A model generated the notes under the pieces. The model was given only the letters and a program-made list of their open reading frames with translations. It had not been told where the DNA came from and did no database searches. 64,000 nucleotides of DNA, from NCBI RefSeq assembly GCF_000746825.1, contig NZ_JQIV01000006.1, forward strand, positions 1,054,001-1,118,000, read 5' to 3'. Below are positions 26,036-34,467 of the stretch, piece by piece. Origin of the DNA: Carnobacterium inhibens subsp. inhibens DSM 13024. GTDB lineage: Bacteria; Bacillota; Bacilli; Lactobacillales; Carnobacteriaceae. The position numbers and the translations under genes were made by a program. Positions within the stretch are counted from its first letter, which is position 1. Every line of letters begins with the position of its first letter.

Positions 26036-26296
26036 TTATTTTTTTGAAGAACTAAACAAGAACCAATTATTAAACGTACTATAATCTGAATAGCCTACTG
26101 CAATCTCTTTATAAGAAAATAATTTTCCAAGCTGATGCTCACCAGATTTGTATTTTAATTCGATATCTTGTGCAATTTCTTGGTATAATTCTTCTATTTG
26201 TTCATCATTAAGTTCACCATATTTATTTTCCCATGCCTCTAAAAAAGTATCCTCATCTTTATCAAGATAAAAATCAATTTCTGCTTGTTCTGTCAT
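26036..26296 (-). CDS. Small acidic protein of unknown function
   Basis: The 86-residue protein starts MTEQAEIDFYLDKDEDTF at the ATG 26296, with AAAGGTG upstream. It is strongly acidic in its first two thirds, with a helical stretch NDEQIEELYQEIAQDIEL, and has an aromatic C-terminus (STFNNWFLFSSSKK). No signal peptide or membrane helix is seen. It lies 26 bp after the 3D-domain gene on the same strand, so it is likely co-transcribed. I do not recognise the family. Confidence 0.65.
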   Translation of the reverse strand: MTEQAEIDFYLDKDEDTFLEAWENKYGELNDEQIEELYQEIAQDIELKYKSGEHQLGKLFSYKEIAVGYSDYSTFNNWFLFSSSKK

Positions 26297-26322
26297 TTGA
26301 TTCACCTTTTTCTAAAAAGCTC

Positions 26323-27453
26323 TTAATTTAAAATTGTGATCGTAATTGTTTTTCTTCCAAAGTTATTGGCTTGTTGAACACTTGAAAAATGTACATCGAT
26401 TTTATTTCCTTTTATTGCTCCACCAGTGTCACCAGCGATAAAAGTTCCATAACCAGGGACTTCAACGATAGATCCTAAAGGAATGACACGAGGATCTACT
26501 GCAATAACCATAGGGTTGCTTTCTAAATTAATTCCAGTAGCAGTATGTGTACTTAAATTAGCTTCTTTTGTAGAGTACCCTGTTGCGGATACAACCATTG
26601 TTTTTCCTTTTGAAGCTGTTTCAGTAGATTTAGTCGTTTCAGCTTCAACTGTTGTACTTTGTTTTTCAGGCTCTGCTTGCTCATTTGAAGCTGTCGTTTT
26701 AGTTACTGTTGCTTCATTTTCTGAAGTTTTTACAAGAGTTGCGGCAGTTTTTTCTTTTGCTGCTTTTTCAGCCGCTATTTTTTCTTCTTCCGCCTTAGCT
26801 TCTGCAAGTCTTGTTTCTTCTGTTGCACGTTGTTCATCTAATTCATTTAAAATCTCTTGATTTTCATCCATTGTTTTTTGTAGATTTGCTATTTGTGTAT
26901 CTAATTCTGCTTTTTGTTCTTTAGCTTCTTCTGTTTGATTTTCTAATAATGCCAAATCATTTTTCAATTCTGCTTGTAATTCAGCTAATTCTGCTCTTTC
27001 ATTCTCTGCTAATTCCAACTGATCATTTCCGGCTGATTGTAAAGTAACTAAAACATACGCACGATTAAAGAAATCTGTTATACTTTCAGATTCAAATAAT
27101 GACAATACGACGTTTTGATTTACTTCTGTTGTTTGCATAGATAAGATACGTTCTTTTGCTTGATCCAAACGCTCTTTAACAACTTCTTCTTGTTCTGATA
27201 TTGTTTCGTTTGTTGCTTGAACAGTTTCATTTAGCACTTCAATTTGAGTAGTTAATTCTCCTAGCTCACTATTTTTTTCATTCACCTTTGTTAATGCTTT
27301 ATTGATTTGACTATCCATTTCTGCCATTTCTTTTTCTTTTGTATTTTGTTGCGATTCAATTTCATCTAATGTCGCTGCGAAACTAACCGTTGGCACAACG
27401 TTAACCAATAATAAAGCCATCATAAGGCTGGAAACTAGCTTTTTAATTCTCAC
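26323..27453 (-). CDS. Secreted coiled-coil protein with C-terminal 3D domain
   Basis: The 376-residue protein has a signal peptide (about 1-26, ending SFA), a long coiled coil (about 28-225) like the N-terminal region of PcsB/CwlO-type hydrolases, a Glu/Lys/Thr-rich linker (about 225-285), and a C-terminal 3D domain. The 3D domain shows the three-aspartate pattern AVDPRVIPLG, FIAGDTGG and GNKIDVHF. 3D domains occur in RpfB- and MltA-like murein enzymes, so this is probably a cell-wall lytic or remodelling protein acting outside the membrane. The CwlO-like coiled coil could connect it to FtsEX, but this is inference. Confidence 0.88.
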   Translation of the reverse strand: MRIKKLVSSLMMALLLVNVVPTVSFAATLDEIESQQNTKEKEMAEMDSQINKALTKVNEKNSELGELTTQIEVLNETVQATNETISEQEEVVKERLDQAKERILSMQTTEVNQNVVLSLFESESITDFFNRAYVLVTLQSAGNDQLELAENERAELAELQAELKNDLALLENQTEEAKEQKAELDTQIANLQKTMDENQEILNELDEQRATEETRLAEAKAEEEKIAAEKAAKEKTAATLVKTSENEATVTKTTASNEQAEPEKQSTTVEAETTKSTETASKGKTMVVSATGYSTKEANLSTHTATGINLESNPMVIAVDPRVIPLGSIVEVPGYGTFIAGDTGGAIKGNKIDVHFSSVQQANNFGRKTITITILN

Positions 27454-27603
27454 AAATTGACAACACCCTTCTTTTTGACTTATAAGCTCTTCAATGATTA
27501 TAACGAAAAAGATGTCTCACTATATTTCTTTACGATTACTTTTTGTTACAAAACCTTTTTATAGTATGCTAAAATTGTAATAATCGTATTAGGAGGCCAA
27601 AAA

Positions 27604-28083
27604 ATGTCAAAAAAAATCTATTTTGCTAGCCCACTATTTTCAGAGATGGAAAGAGTTTATAATGAAAATCTTGTACAAAGTATTCGTGTAACGTACCCTG
27701 ATGTTGAAATTTATGTCCCTCAAGAGCAAGGTGAAATCAATGACAAAAATGCTTATGCTGATTCTGTTGCTATTGCTAAATATGATACAGATGCCTTATT
27801 AGACAGCGAATTAATGGTTGCAGTTTTAGATGGCTCAACTATTGATGTTGGAGTTGCTACCGAAATTGGGGTCGCTTATCAAGCTGGAATTCCTATTATT
27901 GGTTTATACACGGATTCACGTCAACAAGGCGCTGAAAACAAACAAAAATTAGCCGCTTTACAAGAAGTTGCAGAATCTCAATTCTCATATATCAATCTTT
28001 ACACTGTTGGCATTATAAAAATGAATGGAGCTATTTACAGTACTTCAAAAGACTTTATTACAGCTATTAACGATTATTTGTAA
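27604..28083 (+). CDS. Nucleoside 2-deoxyribosyltransferase
   Basis: The 159-residue protein matches the nucleoside deoxyribosyltransferase family of lactobacilli. Family features are the start KIYFASPLFS, the central VAVLDGSTIDVGVATEIGVAYQ with the glutamate nucleophile near residue 98 (ATEIG), and a C-terminal INLYTVGIIKMNG. The enzyme swaps bases between 2'-deoxynucleosides in nucleotide salvage. An AGGAGG site precedes the ATG. It is transcribed alone, divergent from the 3D-domain gene, with its own terminator. Confidence 0.9.
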   Translation: MSKKIYFASPLFSEMERVYNENLVQSIRVTYPDVEIYVPQEQGEINDKNAYADSVAIAKYDTDALLDSELMVAVLDGSTIDVGVATEIGVAYQAGIPIIGLYTDSRQQGAENKQKLAALQEVAESQFSYINLYTVGIIKMNGAIYSTSKDFITAINDYL

Positions 28084-28094
28084 TATTTCTACAA

Positions 28095-28138
28095 CAAAAG
28101 AGCAATGGAAACGTGTCGTTTCCATTGCTCTTTTGTAT
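28095..28138. terminator. Bidirectional terminator
   Basis: CAAAAGAGCAATGGAAAC pairs perfectly with GTTTCCATTGCTCTTTTG between convergent genes. Confidence 0.92.
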
Positions 28139-28175
28139 TTTTTGTTTCGTTATCTTCTATTATATAGCATACACT

Positions 28176-29534
28176 TTACAGGCTACGAGGAGTTGGCTTA
28201 GTAAACCAACTGATCAACAATCCAACTACAAAACCAATTGTAGCTGGTAAAATCCATCCCATCCCAATAGAGAATAAAGGAAGATATTCCGTACAAAATG
28301 CTAAGAACGTTTTTACTCCGCTAACACCTTGAATATCTTTAGGCAATGCTTTGAATAGATCCGCCACACTTACCACAAGAGTAAATAATGTTGTTGTGAC
28401 ATAGACAACTTGTCGATCTTTGAACAACGGTGATAATAATGCTAATAAAATCAACGTAATGGCTAGAGGGTACAAAAACATTAATACAGGTAATGAGTAT
28501 GCAATAATGTTTGTTAATCCAACATTAGCAACTAATGTTGTCAATACACTAAAAACAACGACATACGCTTTATAACTGATCGTGCGAGGAAACATTTCTT
28601 TAAACGTTTCTGCACAGGCTGTTATTAAACCAATAGCTGTTTTTAAACAAGCAATCGTTACAATTACAGCTAACAATACACTCCCAAATGATCCGAAGTA
28701 ATATTGGGAAATCTGTGTTAAAGCGATTCCGCCATTTTTTGAAATTGGAAACTGTCCAACGCTCATTGTCCCTAAATAAGAAAGACTAGCGTAGATGATT
28801 CCCATTAAAATGATGCTGATCAATCCAGATTTAATGGTATCTTTTGCGATCTCACTTGGTTTAGTCACACCTAAGCTTTTAATGGTTTGAACCACGACTA
28901 TCCCAAATGCAAGAGATGCTAATGCATCCATCGTGTTGTAACCTTCAAGAAAACCACTAACAAAAGGCTCATTGATGTAATTACCAGTAACTGGTATTTC
29001 AGCGATTCCTCCCATTGGACGAATAAATGCCGTTACAATTAAGACACCTAAAAAAACTAAGAAAATAGGATTTAATACTTTCCCAACATAGACCAAAATC
29101 TTTGTCGGTTTTAAAGAAAGAAATAATGCTGCTCCATAAAATAAAATAGAAAAAATTGCTAACCCTATTGTTTGATATTCTGGATTGATATAAGGTGTCA
29201 AACCAATTTCATAAGAAACGGTGCTTAATCTTGGAAGTGCAAAAAAGGGCCCAATCGTTAAGTATAATGCAACAGTCATAAAATAACCATATAATGGATG
29301 GATGCGACTGGCTAAATCAAATAATCCATTACTTTTTGAAATTCCGATTGCAATAACTCCTAAAAACGGCAATCCAATACCTGTTACTAAAAAACCTAGT
29401 GTAGCCCAACTTACGTTAGCTCCTGCTACTTGCCCCATGTGAACGGGAAATATTAAATTTCCTGCTCCAAAAAACAGTCCAAATAACATTGATCCTATAT
29501 AAAGGTAGGAAGACAATGTCAGTCCTTTTTTCAT
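28176..29534 (-). CDS. brnQ: Branched-chain amino acid transport protein BrnQ (LIVCS family)
   Basis: The 452-residue membrane protein has about 12 hydrophobic helices and the LIVCS family start LFGLFFGAGNLIFPVHMGQ (about 17-35). It is a cation-coupled importer of leucine, isoleucine and valine. Length and motifs are complete. It is a single gene on the minus strand between two terminators. No T-box or leucine leader was seen in the 150 bp upstream. Confidence 0.95.
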   Translation of the reverse strand: MKKGLTLSSYLYIGSMLFGLFFGAGNLIFPVHMGQVAGANVSWATLGFLVTGIGLPFLGVIAIGISKSNGLFDLASRIHPLYGYFMTVALYLTIGPFFALPRLSTVSYEIGLTPYINPEYQTIGLAIFSILFYGAALFLSLKPTKILVYVGKVLNPIFLVFLGVLIVTAFIRPMGGIAEIPVTGNYINEPFVSGFLEGYNTMDALASLAFGIVVVQTIKSLGVTKPSEIAKDTIKSGLISIILMGIIYASLSYLGTMSVGQFPISKNGGIALTQISQYYFGSFGSVLLAVIVTIACLKTAIGLITACAETFKEMFPRTISYKAYVVVFSVLTTLVANVGLTNIIAYSLPVLMFLYPLAITLILLALLSPLFKDRQVVYVTTTLFTLVVSVADLFKALPKDIQGVSGVKTFLAFCTEYLPLFSIGMGWILPATIGFVVGLLISWFTKPTPRSL

Positions 29535-29641
29535 AAAAAAACGTCCTTTCTAACTTAGCTATGTGATGCGTAACTTAAATAATAGCTTTTTTAGCTTTCA
29601 GCTTCAAGTAAAACTCTTGTTTACTCCTGTTTTTCACTATA

Positions 29642-29680
29642 AAAAGATACCTCTGTCAAAATCTGACAGAAATATCTTTT
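29642..29680 (-). terminator. Rho-independent terminator after the ABC permease gene
   Basis: AAAGATA..TCTGTCA with TGACAGA..TATCTTT and a short loop; the minus strand continues T-rich. Confidence 0.8.
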
Positions 29681-29684
29681 ATGT

Positions 29685-30365
29685 TTAGTCTATATAAAGA
29701 GACGTTTTTTTCTCGAGATAGTTTTGAAAAATAGTAAATACACTACAAATAGCCCAATAAATTAAAGCAACTAAAATATACATTGTCATATAATCGAATT
29801 CACGCCCGCCAACAATTTTAGCCTGCTGGAAAATTTCTGGAACAGTTATCATTGCGGCCAGAGATGTGCCTTTAATGAGATCAAGTAGCACATTGCTCAT
29901 TGGCGGTACTGCAATTCTCATTGCTTGAGGTATGATGACTTTTCTCATAATAAAAGTCCATTTTAATCCCAAAGCATAAGCGGCTTCCCATTGTCCGTGA
30001 TCAACAGAATGCAACGAAGATCGAATGATTTCTGCACTATAAGCTGCTGAACTTAAACTAAAACCGATAATAGCTGCGTTTACAGCTTTAAACTGGATGC
30101 CAATAAAAGGGAAACCAAAATACAAAATAAATAAAAATACTAACGTTGGTGTTCCACGCATAAAGGAAATATACGTACGCGCAATCATACTCAAAATTTT
30201 ACTATTTGACATACGCATAATGGCTAATAAAAATCCTAGGATCGTTCCAAAAATCATACTGGCTAATGAAATGCCCAAAGTGTACCCTAATCCTTTTAAA
30301 ATATATCCAAAGCTGTCAATAGCTAAAGCAGGATCAAAAATATAGTGCCATTGAATCTCAGACAT
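29685..30365 (-). CDS. Polar amino-acid ABC transporter permease
   Basis: The 226-residue protein has about five membrane helices. It carries the EAA loop WEAAYALGLKWTFIMRKVIIPQA (about 131-153), typical of polar amino-acid permeases of the HisM/GlnP type. It is 17 bp downstream of the binding-protein gene. No ATPase gene belongs to this unit, which ends in a terminator, so the transporter must share an ATPase encoded elsewhere. Confidence 0.9.
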   Translation of the reverse strand: MSEIQWHYIFDPALAIDSFGYILKGLGYTLGISLASMIFGTILGFLLAIMRMSNSKILSMIARTYISFMRGTPTLVFLFILYFGFPFIGIQFKAVNAAIIGFSLSSAAYSAEIIRSSLHSVDHGQWEAAYALGLKWTFIMRKVIIPQAMRIAVPPMSNVLLDLIKGTSLAAMITVPEIFQQAKIVGGREFDYMTMYILVALIYWAICSVFTIFQNYLEKKTSLYID

Positions 30366-30382
30366 ATTCTGTCACCTACTTT

Positions 30383-31252
30383 CTATTCGCCTTCCTCAAA
30401 TTCGATTTCAGGAAACTCATAATCAATCTGTTCCGATACATCCTCGCCGTCATAAAATTGTTTAGACAATTCTGTCAAAGTTCCATCAGCTTTCATTTCT
30501 TCTAAGGTCGTGTTGATTTTTTCAGTTAACAGATCATTTCCTTTTTTAATCGCATAATTTGTTTCACTAGGATTGTAAAAAATGTCATGGACTTTTACTG
30601 GTATCTCCGGTAAAGCAGCAACAGCCATTTTTTGTGAATAAAAGTCATTCAATATAACATCTGTACGTCCATTCGCTACATCTTGAAGATATTGGTCATT
30701 TGTTGCATTATCATAGATCACTTCTTCAGCTCCATAATGTCTTGCAACTTTCATATAGCTCGTCGTAGCTGCTCCAGCTGCTTTTTTACCTTTTAAATCT
30801 TCTAACGTTTCAATACCCGAGTTATCTGATTCACGTACAACCATTGATCCAAAAGAATATTTATATGGAATCGTATAATTGTATTTATCAGCATTTTCCC
30901 CATCACGGTCTATGCCCATAGCAGCGACGTCAATTGCTCCACTATTAACAGAAGTCAACATACCGTCTACACCCATTTCTGTAAAATCGACATCTAAATC
31001 TAATCGAGTAGCAACTTCACGAATAATTTCTACCTCGTATCCTGTTAACTTATCTGTTTCTGATTCATGGAAAGAACTTGGATAAAGCGTTCCGGATGTA
31101 GCTACATTTAAAGTTCCTCTTTCTTCGATTTCACTCCACATTGTGTCTGAAGTATTTTTTGATGAAGCAGAAGATGATTCATTTGATCCACAAGCTGCTA
31201 AAGTCATTGACACAAAAGTTATTAACCCAAAACTCATTATTTTTTTTAACAT
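30383..31252 (-). CDS. Polar amino-acid ABC transporter substrate-binding lipoprotein
   Basis: The 289-residue protein starts with a lipoprotein signal (lipobox LAAC, C21) followed by a Ser/Asn-rich linker. The mature part is a family 3 solute-binding protein: TLYPSSFHESETDKLTGYEVEI near the start, AAMGIDRDGENADKYNYT and KKAAGAATTSYMKVARHYGA later. The ligand is a polar amino acid or derivative, not otherwise known. It is the first gene of a two-gene operon with the permease at 29685. Confidence 0.9.
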   Translation of the reverse strand: MLKKIMSFGLITFVSMTLAACGSNESSSASSKNTSDTMWSEIEERGTLNVATSGTLYPSSFHESETDKLTGYEVEIIREVATRLDLDVDFTEMGVDGMLTSVNSGAIDVAAMGIDRDGENADKYNYTIPYKYSFGSMVVRESDNSGIETLEDLKGKKAAGAATTSYMKVARHYGAEEVIYDNATNDQYLQDVANGRTDVILNDFYSQKMAVAALPEIPVKVHDIFYNPSETNYAIKKGNDLLTEKINTTLEEMKADGTLTELSKQFYDGEDVSEQIDYEFPEIEFEEGE

Positions 31253-31483
31253 GTTACTATCCCCTTTACCCTCTTTTTAAATTCCTCAATTAGAATAACA
31301 GCGCTTAACTGTGTAGTCAAACTTATCCTAAAAAGATTTTATTTCTTTTAATACTTTTCTTGTCAGCTAAACAAAAATACCATTAAATCAACATCACGAA
31401 AGGATGATTAACAAACAATTTTGTTTTTATTCAAAATGAAACACAGAAAAAAACTGTTATATTAATGTCTCTTTTTTGACAAT

Positions 31484-31522
31484 AAGAAAACACCTCCTAG
31501 TTGAAGCGAGGTGTTCTCTTAT
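31484..31522. terminator. Rho-independent terminator after the hydroxyacid dehydrogenase gene
   Basis: AGAAAACACCTC pairs with GAGGTGTTCTCT, followed by TTATT. Confidence 0.8.
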
Positions 31523-31539
31523 TACTTTTAATCAAACTT

Positions 31540-32502
31540 TTAGTATTGTTGATCATAGTCGATCAAGTTTCTAGGTAAATCTTCTCCAGCTAAGTAAGCT
31601 TTTAAATTTTCTTCAAAGATAGCAAATAATCTTTTTTTGAAATGTTCTGCAATCCCGGTAATATGAGGAGTAATCAAAACATCTTCTCTACCCCATAATT
31701 CACTATTTTCTGGCAAAGGTTCTGTTTCAAAAACATCTAAACCGGCAAAAGCTAATTTTCCATTATCAAGAGCCTTTATTAAATCATCCGTTTTAACCGT
31801 TGGGCCTCTTCCTACATTAATAAAGAGCGTTCCTTCTTTCATTTGCGAGAAAATATCTTCATTGAAGAAATAATGTGTTTGATCTGTATGCGGTAAAATA
31901 TTTACCACAATATCTGCTTGTTTCACTTGTTCTTTTAGTTCTGGCTGTTTAATTAACTGATCCATGTAGTCTACATCTCTTCCACTGCGGTTTACACCGA
32001 TCGTCTTCATATTAAATGCTTTAGCTAATCGTCCAATTTCAACTCCAATTTTACCGGTCCCAACAATCATAATTGTTTTTTCATGCAATTCCATTAACTT
32101 ATCTACTTTTTCCCATGTTTTTGTTTGCTGATTTTTAACAGCTGTTTGGATTCCTCTAGCGTAAGCTAACAGCATACCAAAAACTGATTCTGCAATAGGA
32201 ATACTATGTATCCCGCTTCCATTTGTAAGTAAAATCTTATTTCTTTCAAGCTTTTCTAAATCAAGAAAGTCAACACCAGCTGCTTTTCCTTGTACCCATT
32301 TTAATGTGTGTTTATCATCTGTTAATAGTTCCTCTGATCGTTGTCCAGTCCACCCATATATAATTTCCACAGATTTTAAAGGGATTTCTTTTTCATCCAT
32401 CTCCCAACCTTTAATCAACTTATAGTCTGGAGCTAATTCTTTTAACGTCTGAAGTTGTTCTTTAGTTGTTTCTTGCATAAGTAAAATATTTTTTTCAGTC
32501 AT
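31540..32502 (-). CDS. D-2-hydroxyacid dehydrogenase, NAD-dependent
   Basis: The 320-residue protein belongs to the D-isomer-specific 2-hydroxyacid dehydrogenases. The NAD fingerprint GTGKIGVEIG is near 148-157. The catalytic Arg lies in NVGRGPTVKTDDL (about 228-240), the Glu in DVFETEPLP (about 256-264) and the His in ITPHITG (about 277-283). Substrate could be a 2-oxoacid such as phenylpyruvate or 2-oxoisocaproate, or a phosphoglycerate-like acid; this cannot be resolved. It is a single-gene unit, divergent from the unknown gene at 32652. Confidence 0.88.
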   Translation of the reverse strand: MTEKNILLMQETTKEQLQTLKELAPDYKLIKGWEMDEKEIPLKSVEIIYGWTGQRSEELLTDDKHTLKWVQGKAAGVDFLDLEKLERNKILLTNGSGIHSIPIAESVFGMLLAYARGIQTAVKNQQTKTWEKVDKLMELHEKTIMIVGTGKIGVEIGRLAKAFNMKTIGVNRSGRDVDYMDQLIKQPELKEQVKQADIVVNILPHTDQTHYFFNEDIFSQMKEGTLFINVGRGPTVKTDDLIKALDNGKLAFAGLDVFETEPLPENSELWGREDVLITPHITGIAEHFKKRLFAIFEENLKAYLAGEDLPRNLIDYDQQY

Positions 32503-32651
32503 TTTATCACCTTTTCATTGTTTTCTTTTATTATCTCATTACTAAATAAGATATCAAAGAATATCCCTTATCTATTTTCATTTTTTGTTATTTTTAAAGC
32601 TATAAATGGTACAATAGAGTGAAAGACAGGGGTTTAGAATGGGGTGTTTTG

Positions 32652-33695
32652 ATGGATAAAGAACATTTATTAACAACTAAGTTGATTATTGATGGTCAAT
32701 TTCATGATTTTCAACTTTATAGCGGAAAGTTTTATTTATGGACTAATAAAAAAGAACTAAAAATATACAATTGGAATAAGTGGTTGACCCAACTTGCTTA
32801 TGTAGATCGCCCAATTTACCTTGAACCACAGCCAACGGAACAGTTGCATGTGTCCGTTGATGATTTAGCTCCTTTTTTAGAACGTACTCTTTCTTTTTCT
32901 GAAACGATTTATGATAGTGCTCTTTTCAATCATACGTTGTACTTCTCTGATTACACTGGTTTTTATCGTCTTTCTTTAACAAAAAAAGACACTGAAAGGA
33001 TACGTATTTGGGAGCAACCGGTTTATTCTATCTCTTTATCTACTGCAGGAAGAATGGCTTTGTCTGCTGGAGATGCTGGGCTTTATGAATATCTGCTTTC
33101 TACTCAATACTATTATGAGCAACTCGAGAGGCAAAAAGTTGTTCGCATCTTTCAACTAAGTTCTCACTTTGCGTCTCACACAACTTGGGACCATCATAAT
33201 CTTATTCAATATGGTAAAGATCCTGTTTATCCTGCTTATTTTATCCAATTTAATGAACGAAAAGGACAATTACATGTACTTGATTGCGCGCCCATTGATT
33301 CATTGGCGAAAAATAACCTTCATGAACAACTACAAGAATATCCATTACCACTATCATTAGACAAACCTTCTATGCAAGATGGCTATTTATTTTCTTTTGA
33401 AATGGATCGCACAAAAATAAAGAAAAATGCTTTATATCGGTCAAAATCTATTCGTTTAGAATTAAAATCAGCAGCTGCAAATGATCAACGAATGGATTTT
33501 TCCTCATCTTTGATCGTAGATGCATCATCTCCCAATTTTAAAGTAACGTTACAAAACAAAAAATTATTAGAGCTTCCAGCTCAAGATGTATTAAAATTTA
33601 GAATCTATACTCGAACCAGAAATTATCGAAATCAGTTGCATATTCTTAAAGAGAAATCCTTGGAACTCTACATTTTTTCTGAAATCAAAAGATAA
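32652..33695 (+). CDS. Conserved-looking protein of unknown function, beta-rich
   Basis: The 347-residue protein starts MDKEHLLTTKLIIDGQFHDF. It has no signal peptide, no membrane helix and no motif I recognise. It is rich in aromatic residues and predicted beta-strands (FYLWTNKKELKIYNW, TLYFSDYTGFYRLSL), which suggests a repeated-blade or jelly-roll fold, but that is only an impression. I chose the ATG at 32652: a promoter (TTGTTA 32585-32590, TACAAT 32610-32615) puts the transcript start near 32622, after the GTG at 32619. GGGG lies 8 nt before the ATG. Confidence 0.65.
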   Translation: MDKEHLLTTKLIIDGQFHDFQLYSGKFYLWTNKKELKIYNWNKWLTQLAYVDRPIYLEPQPTEQLHVSVDDLAPFLERTLSFSETIYDSALFNHTLYFSDYTGFYRLSLTKKDTERIRIWEQPVYSISLSTAGRMALSAGDAGLYEYLLSTQYYYEQLERQKVVRIFQLSSHFASHTTWDHHNLIQYGKDPVYPAYFIQFNERKGQLHVLDCAPIDSLAKNNLHEQLQEYPLPLSLDKPSMQDGYLFSFEMDRTKIKKNALYRSKSIRLELKSAAANDQRMDFSSSLIVDASSPNFKVTLQNKKLLELPAQDVLKFRIYTRTRNYRNQLHILKEKSLELYIFSEIKR

Positions 33696-33732
33696 AAAAG
33701 GAAGTGAGAATTTATCTCACTTCCTTTTTTTA
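33694..33732. terminator. Bidirectional terminator
   Basis: AAAAGGAAGTGAGA pairs with TCTCACTTCCTTTT between convergent genes. Confidence 0.9.
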
Positions 33733-33734
33733 TA

Positions 33735-34202
33735 TTAATCTTCTAATGGGTCTTTGCCTAAGAAAGCTTGTAACATCCAAATCGTTTTATCCACTCCAGC
33801 TTTATAACCAATCAGTAGATCTTGAGTGGCATCATCCCCAGCTTCACCTGTAAGAACAATCCCTTTTTGTAATTTTTCATCAATAATTTTATAGTCTACA
33901 ACAGTTGAATGAATCATTTCTTCAGCCGTTTCTTTGCTGTCATAAGGTGATTCTTTAACCACAGAGTGTTCTAAAAATTCTCCTAAAGTAGCGTAAGGCT
34001 TTCCACCGATTGCAATCAATCGCTCAGCTAATTCATCAAATTGTTCTGTTACACCATCATAAAGTTCTTCGAATTCTTCATGTAGTTTGAAGAAATGAGG
34101 TCCCTTGACATAAAAATGATGTTGATACAATTTAATATTGAATACACCAAAAGTTGCAACTAATTCATTTAGTAATTCTTGTACTTCTGTTTGTTTTTCC
34201 AT
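33735..34202 (-). CDS. dps: Dps-family ferritin-like DNA-protection protein
   Basis: The 155-residue protein is a Dps miniferritin, which oxidises and stores iron using peroxide and so protects DNA. The inter-subunit ferroxidase residues appear in KLYQHHFYVKGPHFFKLHEEFEELYD (about 24-49): the first histidine pair, then H, D/E ligands. ERLIAIGGKPYATLGEFLE follows near 60-78. There is an AGGAGG site before the ATG and a PerR-like box at 34244-34258 over the promoter, consistent with peroxide control. Confidence 0.92.
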   Translation of the reverse strand: MEKQTEVQELLNELVATFGVFNIKLYQHHFYVKGPHFFKLHEEFEELYDGVTEQFDELAERLIAIGGKPYATLGEFLEHSVVKESPYDSKETAEEMIHSTVVDYKIIDEKLQKGIVLTGEAGDDATQDLLIGYKAGVDKTIWMLQAFLGKDPLED

Positions 34203-34243
34203 TCTGCTATTCCTCCTATTAGTTAATTGTTTTATTTATTACT

Positions 34244-34258
34244 TTATACTTATTATAA
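34244..34258 (-). promoter_or_regulatory. PerR/Fur-like box in the dps promoter
   Basis: On the minus strand TTATAATAAGTATAA matches the PerR consensus TTATAATNATTATAA at 14 of 15 positions. It contains the likely -10 hexamer TATAAT and lies 42 bp before the dps start. Confidence 0.65.
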
Positions 34259-34467
34259 TCTAACCTGAAATAATAGTCTAGTAAAAGGTCTTTTTTTTCG
34301 CTCAATTATTAAACCCCGATTAGCTTATTCCTAATTAAGCGCTCTCTTGTAATCTTCTTCTATAGAATGTTGCTAAATAATAATAAAAAATCTCCTACCA
34401 TCGCATTTAACAATTATTTGTGCTAAAATGGTCAAGATATATAAAAGAATAGGGGTAACTAAATTAA

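Noticed and set aside
29535..29641. T-box or amino-acid leader before brnQ
   Set aside because: The stretch is too short and shows no T-box sequence or antiterminator pairing.
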